Part shown: positions 1 through 6,875 of the stretch, piece by piece | Numbering within the stretch: the stretch's first letter is position 1 | Layout: each line of letters begins with the position of its first letter | Assembly (NCBI GenBank): GCA_035695715.1 | Contig: DASRRM010000509.1 | Location: forward strand, 1 to 24,525 | Direction: 5' to 3' | DNA: 24,525 bases | Origin: RYN-428 sp035695715 | GTDB lineage: Bacteria; Planctomycetota; Phycisphaerae; Tepidisphaerales; Tepidisphaeraceae | Made by a program: the position numbers and the translations under genes | Notes under the pieces: model-generated | Database searches by the model: none | The model's input: the letters and a program-made list of their open reading frames with translations, nothing else | What the model was told of the DNA's origin: nothing

Positions 1-91
1 CGGAGTTATTCGCGCGAGCACCGCTTACTTCGGGAGTACCCTGCGTGCGCGGCTCTTCTGGCGCCAACGGCTAAAGGCAGAAAAGAAAGCA

Positions 92-697
92 TCACCCGAT
101 TGTATCGATCAACGATCCCGGCGGAATGCTTTGAAAAGCCGTGCCGGAATTGATGGTCCCATTTTGTGCGCCCTGGGCGGCGCTGAGGAAATCCTGGTGA
201 AACTGCTGCGGATCGACGCCGAATGATTGCAGCGTTTGGAAGAACGCCTGCAGGCTCGAGGAGTTTCCGGACGTGGCGTCGGTGGTGGAGTCGGTCGTAG
301 TGCTGGCGGGCGTGTTAGCCTGAGCGGCGGTGGGATCAGCCGTGGTCGTCGCATTATTGGCCGCAGTGGAACTGCTGGCGGCGTTATTATTCTGAAAGAT
401 CTTGGAGATGGCGTCTTCAACTGCCTGGTTGGGGTCGGTGCCATTTTGCTGGGCCGATTGCAGGGCGCTGGTGACCGACTGTTGCAGTTGCTGGAAGAAC
501 GCCGCCTTTTCGCCGCCGCCATGGCCGTGGTGATGATGGTGGCCCTGCACGCCCTGGCTGCTGTCAGAGGTTGTCGCGGCGGTATTGGCTGTGGTCGTCG
601 GGTCGGTGCTGGTGGTTGCCGAAGTCTGCGTCGACTGCGTCAGGCTTTGAACAAATGTATACAGGCTTGAAGTGCCGGTGCTGGAAATGGCTGACAT
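92..697 (-). CDS. Low-complexity Ser/Thr/Gln-rich protein with histidine cluster
   Basis: Function not recognised. The 201-residue product is dominated by Ser, Thr, Ala, Asn and Gln and shows no signal peptide, membrane segment or catalytic motif. Residues 53-59 hold a histidine run (HHHHHGH, followed by GGG) that could bind metal. Two helical blocks open alike, AFFQQLQQ at residue 66 and AFFQTLQS at residue 151, each followed by a DP-Q motif (TDPNQ, VDPQQ); they look like two diverged copies of one helical unit joined by a Thr/Ala/Asn-rich linker. The ATG is supported by AAAGGA seven bases upstream on the minus strand. The gene runs divergently from the porin and has no evident partner. It could be a secreted or surface-associated regulatory protein, but that is a guess. 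Confidence 0.7.
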   Translation of the reverse strand: MSAISSTGTSSLYTFVQSLTQSTQTSATTSTDPTTTANTAATTSDSSQGVQGHHHHHGHGGGEKAAFFQQLQQSVTSALQSAQQNGTDPNQAVEDAISKIFQNNNAASSSTAANNATTTADPTAAQANTPASTTTDSTTDATSGNSSSLQAFFQTLQSFGVDPQQFHQDFLSAAQGAQNGTINSGTAFQSIPPGSLIDTIG

Positions 698-1107
698 TAT
701 GGAATCCTTTCACTCTGACGAACGTAGGGAGCTCGAGTCCTTATCCACGGACCGGCGTTCGGATAAAACCTATATCGGAGGAGATGGTTGGTGGGGATGA
801 GGCAAAATCTGCCGGTGATGAAAATGATCGTCCGACAACGCGTTGAAACGGCAGATGGCAATGACTCTTGTTGTTGCCGCGCCGGATTCCGCGACACATT
901 CTTCGAAAAATCTTCGGCTGCTTGCATCGGACCGGAGACCAAAATGGTTCCTTCTCGCTTCGGCAAATAGTGCGGACAATAGTAAAAACAATTGCTTGAT
1001 CGACGTTGATGGGGCTGCTAGCTTGGTCGTTCTACCTAAGCTGGAAATGTTCAGGAATTCGCGTCCAAATTCAGTTTTGCCGCATTTCGGGGAAGATATT
1101 GAAAAAG
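698..1107. other. Intergenic region between divergent genes
   Basis: About 410 bases separate the starts of the Ser/Thr-rich gene (minus) and the porin (plus), so promoters for both should lie here. I see no RNA gene, repeat or convincing sigma-70 hexamer pair. A GGAGGAG followed by ATG at about 777-786 resembles a translation start, but the reading frame that follows is short and has no recognisable protein character. Several overlapping short open frames here show no gene-like composition. Confidence 0.5.
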
Positions 1108-2463
1108 ATGATACCGGACATTGCGGCCCTGTTTGCCGTCGCGGCTCTCGCTTCCACGGCGTTTTCCCAATCGCCAACCACCGCGCCGTCCGCCCCGCCG
1201 ACCACCCATAACGCCCTGGCGATTCCCGCCGAGCAGCAGCCGTTTGATGCTTCGCAATATCTGCTGGGCAATCCAGCAAATCTTCGCGGCGAGATGGCCG
1301 CGCATGGAATCACGATCGAGCCATATCTCATCATCGACGACTCCAGGGATTTCCTTGGCGGCATCAACACGCGCAGCAACAATACTCGCGATCGCTTTAA
1401 CCTCCCTGTCACCGTCGACACCGAAAAGCTCTTCGGCTGGCATGGCGGGACATTTGCCGTCGTCTATCAATATGAGCACGGGCGAAACGCCGCCCACCAG
1501 CTCACCGGCGATGCCCAGAATTTCTCATTCGCCACCATCGGCGATGGCCGTTCGCAAATCGGGCAGCTTTGGTATCAGCAGAAATTCCTGAACGACACGA
1601 TGCGGCTGCGCCTGGGCAAGCTGGAAGGAAACGCCGACTTCGACGCCCTGGATAACGACCAGGATTTCATGAACAACTCGTTTCAAACCAGCCCGACGCT
1701 CGGGCTGCTGCCGTCGTATCCCGACACGGCAACCGGCATCCAGCTTTTCTACGAGCCGCCCAGCGGCTTTTACGCCGGGGCGGGCGTGTTTGACGGATCG
1801 GGAGCGCGCGGCGTGCATACCGGCGAATATGGGCCGAGCCATTTCTTCGACCGCACCAACGATGTTTACTACATCAGCGAAATCGGCCTGCGCTACAAGC
1901 TTCCCATCGGAAATCGCAAATGGCCCGGGCGCGTGGCGTTTGCCGGGTGGTACGATGCCAACACGTTCGGCCGTCTCGATGGCGTCGGAAATACCGTTGG
2001 CACGTTCGGCTTTTACGCGCTGTTTGACCAGTTGCTATGGAAGCCTTATCGCGAGCAACCCATTCCCGCCGGCCCGCCCGGCGCGAATGAAAACGCCAAG
2101 CCCGAGGAAGAAAACTATCCCGGCGGAATCGCGATGTCGGCATCGCTCGGCTGGGCCGACCCGCTGGCCAACCGCATCGACGGCAATGCCCTGGCCGCCC
2201 TCACTTACACCGGCGTGATTCCCGGCCGCTCGATCGACGAACTGGGCCTGGGCGCGACCTACGCTCATTTCAGCAACGGCGCAGCCACGCGCGATGATTT
2301 TGAGCTGGCGATCGAAACATTCTATCGAATTCGCTTCACGCAGTTTGTCAGCCTCAAGCCGGATTTGCAGTACATTATCCACCCGAGCGGATCGGGCGAG
2401 ATCGGTCAGCCGGATCGGAATAACGCGCTGGTGGGAAGCCTGCGGCTGGAGATTTCGTTCTGA
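1108..2463 (+). CDS. OprB-family carbohydrate-selective outer-membrane porin
   Basis: Probably a beta-barrel porin that lets sugars or other small solutes cross the outer membrane. From the ATG at 1108 the product is 451 residues and starts with a signal peptide (residues 1-20, ending STAFS before Q). It continues with the alternating aromatic/hydrophobic strands of the OprB family: IEPYLIIDDSRDFLGGI near the N-terminus, LWYQQKFLND and LRLGKLEGNADFD in the first third, and a C-terminal block FYRIRFTQFVSLKPDLQYII that matches the family's usual ending, finishing in ...LRLEISF with a terminal Phe as expected for BAM substrates. The open frame extends upstream to 1006, but the signal peptide and GGGGAAG at 1089-1095 favour 1108, or a TTG at 1099 giving a KKM start. 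The next gene downstream is a solute-binding lipoprotein, but a 355-bp gap rich in repeats makes co-transcription doubtful. Confidence 0.88.
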   Translation: MIPDIAALFAVAALASTAFSQSPTTAPSAPPTTHNALAIPAEQQPFDASQYLLGNPANLRGEMAAHGITIEPYLIIDDSRDFLGGINTRSNNTRDRFNLPVTVDTEKLFGWHGGTFAVVYQYEHGRNAAHQLTGDAQNFSFATIGDGRSQIGQLWYQQKFLNDTMRLRLGKLEGNADFDALDNDQDFMNNSFQTSPTLGLLPSYPDTATGIQLFYEPPSGFYAGAGVFDGSGARGVHTGEYGPSHFFDRTNDVYYISEIGLRYKLPIGNRKWPGRVAFAGWYDANTFGRLDGVGNTVGTFGFYALFDQLLWKPYREQPIPAGPPGANENAKPEEENYPGGIAMSASLGWADPLANRIDGNALAALTYTGVIPGRSIDELGLGATYAHFSNGAATRDDFELAIETFYRIRFTQFVSLKPDLQYIIHPSGSGEIGQPDRNNALVGSLRLEISF

Positions 2464-2486
2464 TTCGCACTGATTATAGTGTTTCC

Positions 2487-2528
2487 CAGGATGACGATTG
2501 ACCGCTCGATCAACCTGAAAAACGCTCT
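2487..2528. repeat. Partial copy of intergenic repeat (matches 6700-6741)
   Basis: These 42 bases match 6700-6741 at 36 of 42 positions, including the conserved ends CAGGATGACGAT and CTGAAAAACGCTCT. The copy at 6700 is the right arm of a complete palindromic element; here the left arm and loop are missing, apart from a short GTTTCCC remnant after TATAGT. A second short match, 2731-2748 (AAATGAC...GCGCGG), corresponds to the end of the neighbouring element at 6743-6760, so both intergenic regions share the same order of fragments. Confidence 0.6.
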
Positions 2529-2576
2529 ACCTTAGCGATGCCTGCGGATTTGCGTTTCTCGCGCCAATGATTTTGA

Positions 2577-2654
2577 CCACGGATTTCACGGATGTACACG
2601 GATAAGAAAACGCGCTGATTGGTTCCCATCCGTGTATATCCGCCGAATCCGTGG
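2577..2654. repeat. Inverted repeat of the CCACGGAT/ACACGGAT type
   Basis: The arms 2577-2603 and 2628-2654 are 27 bases each and complementary at 23 positions around a 24-base loop. Each arm contains repeated ACGGAT/CGGAT units (CCACGGATTTCACGGAT on the left). From general knowledge, this repeat type is widespread in intergenic regions of environmental bacteria; it is not coding. It lies between the porin and the binding-protein gene and, within the shared order described for 2487-2528, looks like an insertion between two fragments that are adjacent at 6741/6743. Confidence 0.75.
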
Positions 2655-2818
2655 CCAAACCTCTTCCGCGTTTCCGGGTCACTGATCGAATTCCTTGGAG
2701 CGTGCCACGTTAATGAATTACAGCCTCCTAAAATGACCGTGGCGCGGTCCGGTACGCTTTTGTTCGTCGCACGAATCAGGATTCCTTCGAACCGAGATTT
2801 GTTTTCATGGGAGCCCAT

Positions 2819-3844
2819 ATGCTGAAATCACGTCGAACCTTCTGCAAGCAGGGCGCGGCCGGCGCGCTGTCACTGGCAACGCTCCCGTTTTTCGGCGGGT
2901 GCCATAGAAGATCGGGCGACGAAATCGTTGTTTACTGTGGCGTGGATGAGCCGTACGCCAGCAAGATCTTCGCAGACTTCGAGGATCAGACCGGCATGCG
3001 CATCGCCGCACAATATGATATTGAGTCGAGCAAATCGGTCGGGCTGGCGGGAAAGGCAACCGCCGAGAAGGACAACCCCCGCGCCGATGTCTGGTGGGGA
3101 AGCGAGGCGTTTCTCAGCGTGCGGCTGGTGAACGATGGCATCCTTGCGCCTTACCGTTCGCCCGCCGCGGCGGATATCCCGGCGGAGTTCAAGGATGCCG
3201 ACGGATATTGGGCGGGCATCGGCTTGCGGGCGCGGGTGCTGGCGGTGGGCGTCGACAAGAAAAAGCCCGACTTTGAAATCACCGGCATCCACGACCTGGC
3301 CGACCCGCGATTAAAGGACAAGTGCTGCCTCAGCATTCCCACTGCCGGCGCTACCGGCGCGCACATGGCGGCGCTTTACGTCAACTGGGGCCAGGATGCC
3401 GCCCGCGCATTCCTGCATAAACTCTACGACAACAAGGTGCAGCTTCTGGGCGGCAACGCCGAGGTGGCGCAAAACGTCGGCGACGGCACGTTCATGCTCG
3501 GCCTGACCGACAGCGACGATATTTCCGATGCCATCCGCCGCGGCGGAAAAGAAACCATGGTCATTCCCGACCAGGCCGGCGAAGGAACGCTCGCCATGCC
3601 GACAACGGTGGGCCTGGTCAAAGGCGCATCGCACGTCGAGGGCGCGAAAAAGCTGATCGATTTTCTTTTGAGCAAACGCAGCGAGCAAAAATTGATCGAC
3701 CTGCACTTTGCCCGCTGGAGTGTTCGCTCCGGCACGGGCAACAGCATCAAGGCGATGAAGATCGATTATCAAAAGGCCGCCGAGGTCTATGCGCAGGCGC
3801 AGCAGGAGGCGATAAAGATTCTGCAGGGGCGACCGCTGCCTTAG
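2819..3844 (+). CDS. ABC transporter periplasmic binding lipoprotein, Fbp/iron(III)-type, Tat exported
   Basis: Solute-binding component of an ABC importer. From the ATG at 2819 (GGGAG five bases upstream; a second ATG at 2807 lacks a good site) the product is 341 residues. It begins with a twin-arginine signal, SRRTFCK at residues 4-10, a hydrophobic stretch, and a lipobox-like PFFGGC with Cys28, so it is probably exported folded by Tat and lipidated. The mature part opens DEIVVYCGVDEPYASKIF, as in the extracellular-solute-binding group that includes FbpA/AfuA and phosphonate or thiamine binders. The paired tyrosines that bind iron in FbpA are not evident; the corresponding region reads LHFARWSVRSG. 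The substrate is therefore open. The permease at 4559 is the obvious partner, but a 714-bp gap with a terminator-like hairpin and a repeat element separates them. Confidence 0.85.
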   Translation: MLKSRRTFCKQGAAGALSLATLPFFGGCHRRSGDEIVVYCGVDEPYASKIFADFEDQTGMRIAAQYDIESSKSVGLAGKATAEKDNPRADVWWGSEAFLSVRLVNDGILAPYRSPAAADIPAEFKDADGYWAGIGLRARVLAVGVDKKKPDFEITGIHDLADPRLKDKCCLSIPTAGATGAHMAALYVNWGQDAARAFLHKLYDNKVQLLGGNAEVAQNVGDGTFMLGLTDSDDISDAIRRGGKETMVIPDQAGEGTLAMPTTVGLVKGASHVEGAKKLIDFLLSKRSEQKLIDLHFARWSVRSGTGNSIKAMKIDYQKAAEVYAQAQQEAIKILQGRPLP

Positions 3845-3846
3845 CC

Positions 3847-3872
3847 TTCGGGTGTGCCCGAAAAAACTTTTT
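3847..3872 (+). terminator. Possible rho-independent terminator after binding-protein gene
   Basis: Six-base stem TTCGGG/CCCGAA (3847-3852 with 3857-3862) around a TGTG loop, followed by AAAACTTTTT, two bases after the stop codon of the binding-protein gene. The stem is short and the T run begins five bases after it, so efficiency is uncertain. Confidence 0.45.
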
Positions 3873-3964
3873 ACAACTTTCTTTGATCATTTCGCAAGGA
3901 TGTCCGAACGACGCCGGTTCTGAGGTACTCCTCAGCGCGGTCTGCGGCCGCAAGCAAAATGCGC

Positions 3965-4083
3965 TCGCGAAGGCGCGATGGCGCGAAGAAAGCCGCGAAG
4001 GATGCTTTCAAGTGTCACCTGATCGCCTCAAGTCGCTGGCATCTGATCTTCGCGTTTCGCTTCGCGCCATTGCGCCTTCGCGA
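3965..4083. repeat. Internal inverted repeat A of the 592-bp element
   Basis: Arms 3965-3988 and 4060-4083 are complementary at 23 of 24 positions. The arm reads as reiterated GCGAAGGCGCGATGGCGCGA-type units, a short-period purine/GCG pattern. It occupies the left half of the larger element. Confidence 0.75.
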
Positions 4084-4120
4084 TCGCCTTTTGCATTGCT
4101 CTTTTAAGGAGATCCCGTAG

Positions 4121-4214
4121 CGAAAACACGATTCTCCATGATATCCTTGAAGAGCCGGGTTTTTCGCAGAATCGACCCGGCTCTTCATGGATATCATCGC
4201 GAATCTTGTTTTCC
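4121..4214. repeat. Internal inverted repeat B of the 592-bp element
   Basis: Arms 4121-4160 and 4175-4214 are complementary at about 35 of 40 positions around a 14-base loop. The arm tip contains GAAGAGCCGGGT, the same string that forms the arm tips of the element at 9738-9827, so modules are shared between elements. Confidence 0.8.
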
Positions 4215-4229
4215 CGGCAAAAATCTCGC

Positions 4230-4429
4230 GCCAAGAGCGCCAAGGTACCAAGAGTGCCAAGAAGAAACTCTCGTTGTGTCCTGGCGCACAAGTTCGGGCC
4301 AACGCGGGAATCTTTTCGATTTCTTCGTCCTCTTCGTCCCTTCGCGTCAAAACCAATGCGCAGGCGCGGCATCGGTATTCTGCGCCGCATGGGCGAAGAA
4401 AAGCTTTGTTCTGGCTTGGCGCTCTTGGC
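4230..4429. repeat. Internal inverted repeat C with short-period CCAAGAGCG units
   Basis: The 15-base string GCCAAGAGCGCCAAG at 4230-4244 recurs exactly in inverse at 4415-4429. Around both copies are degenerate 8-10-base units (CCAAGAGCG, CCAAGGTAC, CAAGAGTGC; and CTTGGCG, CTCTTGG), and between them TCTTCGTCC-like units. This is a non-coding short-period repeat. Confidence 0.6.
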
Positions 4430-4558
4430 TTCTTGGCGTTGTTGGCGCGTGCATTTTGGTTGCGGCCAACGGCCGCGCTGAGGAGTACCTCAGAACCGGC
4501 GTGACCTGATGGAGCGTCCGATGAAATACGGATATTTGAGAATTTCCGCTCTCACGCT

Positions 4559-6373
4559 ATGGTCGTAAATCCAGTGACACCTGCTCCCAAACCTGACGTA
4601 CCTTCTCCTGCAATTCCTGTCGACTATCGCACGCCGATAAGGGCGATGCTTCGCCCCGGGCGGCGGCTCTCCGACCGCTGGTCGGCGATCCTGACCGCCA
4701 CGCCGGCGATTGTCATCGTTGTGGTTTGCAGCATTCTGCCGCTGGGGTGGATGGCGCTGATCATCCTGGCCAATCCGTCGGTGCGGTCGGAGCTTCGCTT
4801 CGATGCGTTTCGCGTGGGGCTGATGGGGCGCACGCTGGGATACAACGCCGCGGCCGCGGTTATTGCGACGGCCATGGGATTGCCGGCGGGATATGTGCTC
4901 GGCCGGGGGCGCGGAATGGCGGCACGGGTGTTGTGGGTGACGATTCCCGCGGCGCTCATCATGCCGTCGCTTTCGTATGCGTATGGCTGGTCGCAATTCA
5001 CGCGCATCATCAAGCCGGGCTTTCGCTGGCTTGGCGAACACCCGATTCACATCCCGCAAATCGCGCTCCTGCACATTCATGCGGCCACATACACCTTTCC
5101 CTACGAGGCACTCTTTCGCCCCAGCGGAACGGCGGACGTCATCCGCTGCATCTGGTCGCTCGGCTCGTGGTTGTGGGCGGTGCCGGCGTGCTTGATCGGG
5201 TTGTCGCTTCGCCGAATGGACACCGCCGTCCAGCAGCAGGCGCTGCTTGACGGCGCACTTCGGCGGATCACCTTCCGCCAGCTTCTCGGACCAATCGTCG
5301 CTTCGATTGCAATTGTCACTGTATTGGCCACCCAGGAGTTTGCCGTTTATGAGCCAACCGGCATCAGCGTGGTGGCGACGGAAGTGCGGATGGTTTTCGA
5401 CACTGGATCGGTCAGCTCGATAACCAACTCGATCATGCAGCCAAATCCCTCATCGCAGCGCGCCGGATTTCGCTCGCCGGAACAGGCTGGCCGGGCGGCG
5501 GCGGCGGTGGTGACAGCCGCCCCGCTGCTGCTGGCAACGGTTTTACTGGCGATTATCGCCGGCTGGGGCGCGTCGCGCTCGTCGGCGTCGGACACGCTGC
5601 AGGTGGGCGATTGGCCGCCGGCGCTGGATGCCTCGCCGATGACGGTGAAGGTGACGTGGGCGCTGATCGCGCTGAACATTGGCGTGCCGGTGGCGTCGCT
5701 GTTCGCGTCGCTCAGCCGGTTTTCTCCCGCCATCGTATGGAAGGAATTCTCTCCTCTGGTGGGGGGTGCGCTGGAAGTCGCGATCGCGGCGGCGATCGTG
5801 GCGCTGATTGCCGCGATGTCGTCGGCAGGACGATGGACGCGCGGGCTGCTCAGCATTTCCGGAGCCAGCTTTCTTGTGGGCGGACAGTTGCTGGCAATCG
5901 GGCTGATTCGCATTTTCAACCACCGCTGGCTCGACTTGATTTACAACACCGGGGCGTTGGCCGTGATTGCGTACGCCGGGAGGTTTGGCTGGATTGCCAT
6001 CGGCGCTGGCCGCAGCACGTGGTCGCGGCCGTGGAAGGAATTGCGCGATGTGGCCGCCGTGGATGGCGCGCCGGCCTTGCAAACCGCCGCCCACGTCATC
6101 TGGCCGCTGGGGTGGCCGGTGCTATTGGCGGGCGGATTGATGGTGGGCGCGCTGTCGCTGACCGAAGTGCCGGCGACGGTGCTACTGATGCCGCAAAACC
6201 CGCAGGTGCTCACGCCGACGCTCATGACCTGGGTGCATATGGTTCGCTACGATGCGATGATTGAGGCGTCGCTGCTGATGATGGCAACAGTGCTTCTGCC
6301 GGCGGTGGGAGCGGTGCTGCTGACGGGCTTTGGCCTGCGCGCGACGGGTCGCGGCTGGGCGCGCCCGAAATGA
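4559..6373 (+). CDS. ABC transporter permease with two fused membrane domains, Fbp/iron-type
   Basis: Inner-membrane channel of an ABC importer. The 604-residue product has a Pro-rich cytoplasmic N-terminus (1-40), then about a dozen hydrophobic segments arranged as two homologous permease domains of about 270 residues, the fused arrangement typical of FbpB-type permeases. Each half carries a cytoplasmic coupling loop of the EAA type: QQQALLDGALRRITFRQLLGP near residue 226, and DVAAVDGAPALQTAAHVIWP near residue 497, the better match (A-A-x3-G). The ATG at 4559 has no clear ribosome site. The partner is probably the Tat lipoprotein at 2819. The ATPase subunit is absent on both sides, so it must be encoded elsewhere or shared. 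Confidence 0.87.
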   Translation: MVVNPVTPAPKPDVPSPAIPVDYRTPIRAMLRPGRRLSDRWSAILTATPAIVIVVVCSILPLGWMALIILANPSVRSELRFDAFRVGLMGRTLGYNAAAAVIATAMGLPAGYVLGRGRGMAARVLWVTIPAALIMPSLSYAYGWSQFTRIIKPGFRWLGEHPIHIPQIALLHIHAATYTFPYEALFRPSGTADVIRCIWSLGSWLWAVPACLIGLSLRRMDTAVQQQALLDGALRRITFRQLLGPIVASIAIVTVLATQEFAVYEPTGISVVATEVRMVFDTGSVSSITNSIMQPNPSSQRAGFRSPEQAGRAAAAVVTAAPLLLATVLLAIIAGWGASRSSASDTLQVGDWPPALDASPMTVKVTWALIALNIGVPVASLFASLSRFSPAIVWKEFSPLVGGALEVAIAAAIVALIAAMSSAGRWTRGLLSISGASFLVGGQLLAIGLIRIFNHRWLDLIYNTGALAVIAYAGRFGWIAIGAGRSTWSRPWKELRDVAAVDGAPALQTAAHVIWPLGWPVLLAGGLMVGALSLTEVPATVLLMPQNPQVLTPTLMTWVHMVRYDAMIEASLLMMATVLLPAVGAVLLTGFGLRATGRGWARPK

Positions 6374-6563
6374 TCACGGGAAACGCCCGCCCAACCATTG
6401 GCGTGTCTCTCAAAATTCCCCGCTTGCGCCGGTTGGCGATATGGTCCAACACCGCCGCCGTGATGGCCGCGGCGGGGAGAAGCACCAGAACCAGAAGCAA
6501 TGCGATCCCAATGACGGTTTGCTTATCGATCGTGAGCAATTTGGTATCCCATCGCAAAACCAT
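6222..6563 (-). CDS. Possible small single-pass membrane protein, antisense overlap with permease end
   Basis: The N-terminal half (residues 1-64, encoded outside the permease gene) looks like a real protein: a short cytoplasmic start LLTIDKQT, a strong membrane helix VIGIALLLVLVLLPAAAITA, then the basic juxtamembrane stretch NRRKRGILRD. The C-terminal half is antisense to the last 152 bases of the permease gene and is Pro/Ser/Ala-rich, as antisense translations of GC-rich genes usually are. The gene may therefore be truncated, frameshifted or spurious downstream of 6374. A TTG start at the LLTIDK position has GGGA seven bases upstream and may be better than the ATG. Function unknown. Confidence 0.4.
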   Translation of the reverse strand: MVLRWDTKLLTIDKQTVIGIALLLVLVLLPAAAITAAVLDHIANRRKRGILRDTPMVGRAFPVIISGAPSRDPSRAGQSPSAAPLPPPAEALLPSSAATPQSSHRSEPYAPRS

Positions 6564-6598
6564 TGAGAAGCCCGGCGATTATCACAAAGTCATCTATA

Positions 6599-6741
6599 GC
6601 ACTTTTCACGTTGGTGGCGCGTCTGCATGACCGTCATCCTGAGGTACTCCGAAGGATCTTGCTCGTACGCGAAGGCGAGCCAGATCCTTCGGAGTACCTC
6701 AGGATGACGATGGCACGCTACATCAACTTGAAAAACGCTCT
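6599..6741. repeat. Palindromic element with perfect 28-bp core arms
   Basis: Arms 6632-6659 and 6682-6709 are perfectly complementary over 28 bases and include CCTGAGGTACTCCGAAGGAT, a variant of the core seen at 3911 and 9738. The loop 6660-6681 is itself partly palindromic (GCTCG...CGAGC). Symmetry continues imperfectly outward: AGCACTTTTCACGTTG at the left end mirrors CAACTTGAAAAACGCTCT at the right end. Outer limits at about 6599 and 6741 are estimated from that symmetry. Confidence 0.8.
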
Positions 6742-6742
6742 A

Positions 6743-6864
6743 AAATGACATTGCGCGATTAGGCGCTTCGAATCTTCGTAGGGTCCGCACCGCGGACCAT
6801 GTTGTTCCATCACAAACGTAATGGTCCGCGGTGCGGACCCTACACGAATCGCGCAAGGTCATTT
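6743..6864. repeat. Palindromic element with GGTCCGCACCGCGGACC arms
   Basis: Arms 6778-6800 and 6821-6843 are perfectly complementary over 23 bases. An outer pair, 6743-6760 and 6847-6864, is complementary at 17 of 18 positions. The element begins one base after the previous one ends and finishes 12 bases before the stop of the minus-strand gene at 6876, where the transcript hairpin could also act as a terminator or 3'-end stabiliser. Arms built of GGTCCGCGGTGCGGACC are, to my knowledge, a common intergenic repeat in planctomycetes. Confidence 0.85.
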
Positions 6865-6875
6865 AAATCCGCCCC

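Larger units (their letters stand above)
3911..4502. repeat. 592-bp nested palindromic element with 50-bp terminal inverted repeats
   Basis: The ends 3911-3960 and 4453-4502 are complementary over 50 bases with a handful of mismatches; both carry the window-wide core GCCGGTTCTGAGGTACTCC, here continuing CTCAGCGCG rather than GAAGAGCC. Inside lie three further inverted repeats listed separately, at 3965-4083, 4121-4214 and 4230-4429. No frame inside looks like a real protein; the translations are Arg/Ser/Leu-rich repeats of short units. The element has no transposase, so it could be a MITE-like or recombination-derived repeat. It splits what would otherwise be a binding-protein/permease operon. 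Confidence 0.85.

Noticed and set aside
28..44. CTTCGGGAGTACCCTG near the left edge, resembling the repeat core CTTCGGAGTACCTCAG
   Set aside because: It needs an inserted base and mismatches, and any partner arm would lie outside the window; too weak to list as a repeat copy.
740..763. Short TTATCC...GGATAA dyad upstream of the porin
   Set aside because: Six-base arms with a 12-base loop are expected by chance at this scale; no second copy or adjacent promoter supports an operator.
4138..4509. Overlapping open frames of 90-123 codons within the nested repeat
   Set aside because: They are translations of short-period repeats and palindromes (Arg/Ser/Leu-rich, reiterated units) with no ribosome site or domain.
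5347..6094. Long antisense frames under the permease gene
   Set aside because: Typical GC-rich antisense frames with Ala/Arg/Pro bias; the plus-strand permease has clear membrane and EAA-loop signals.
6632..6709. Possible CRISPR-like repeat unit or rho-independent terminator
   Set aside because: Not tandemly repeated with spacers, and no T-tract follows; an inverted-repeat element explains it better.
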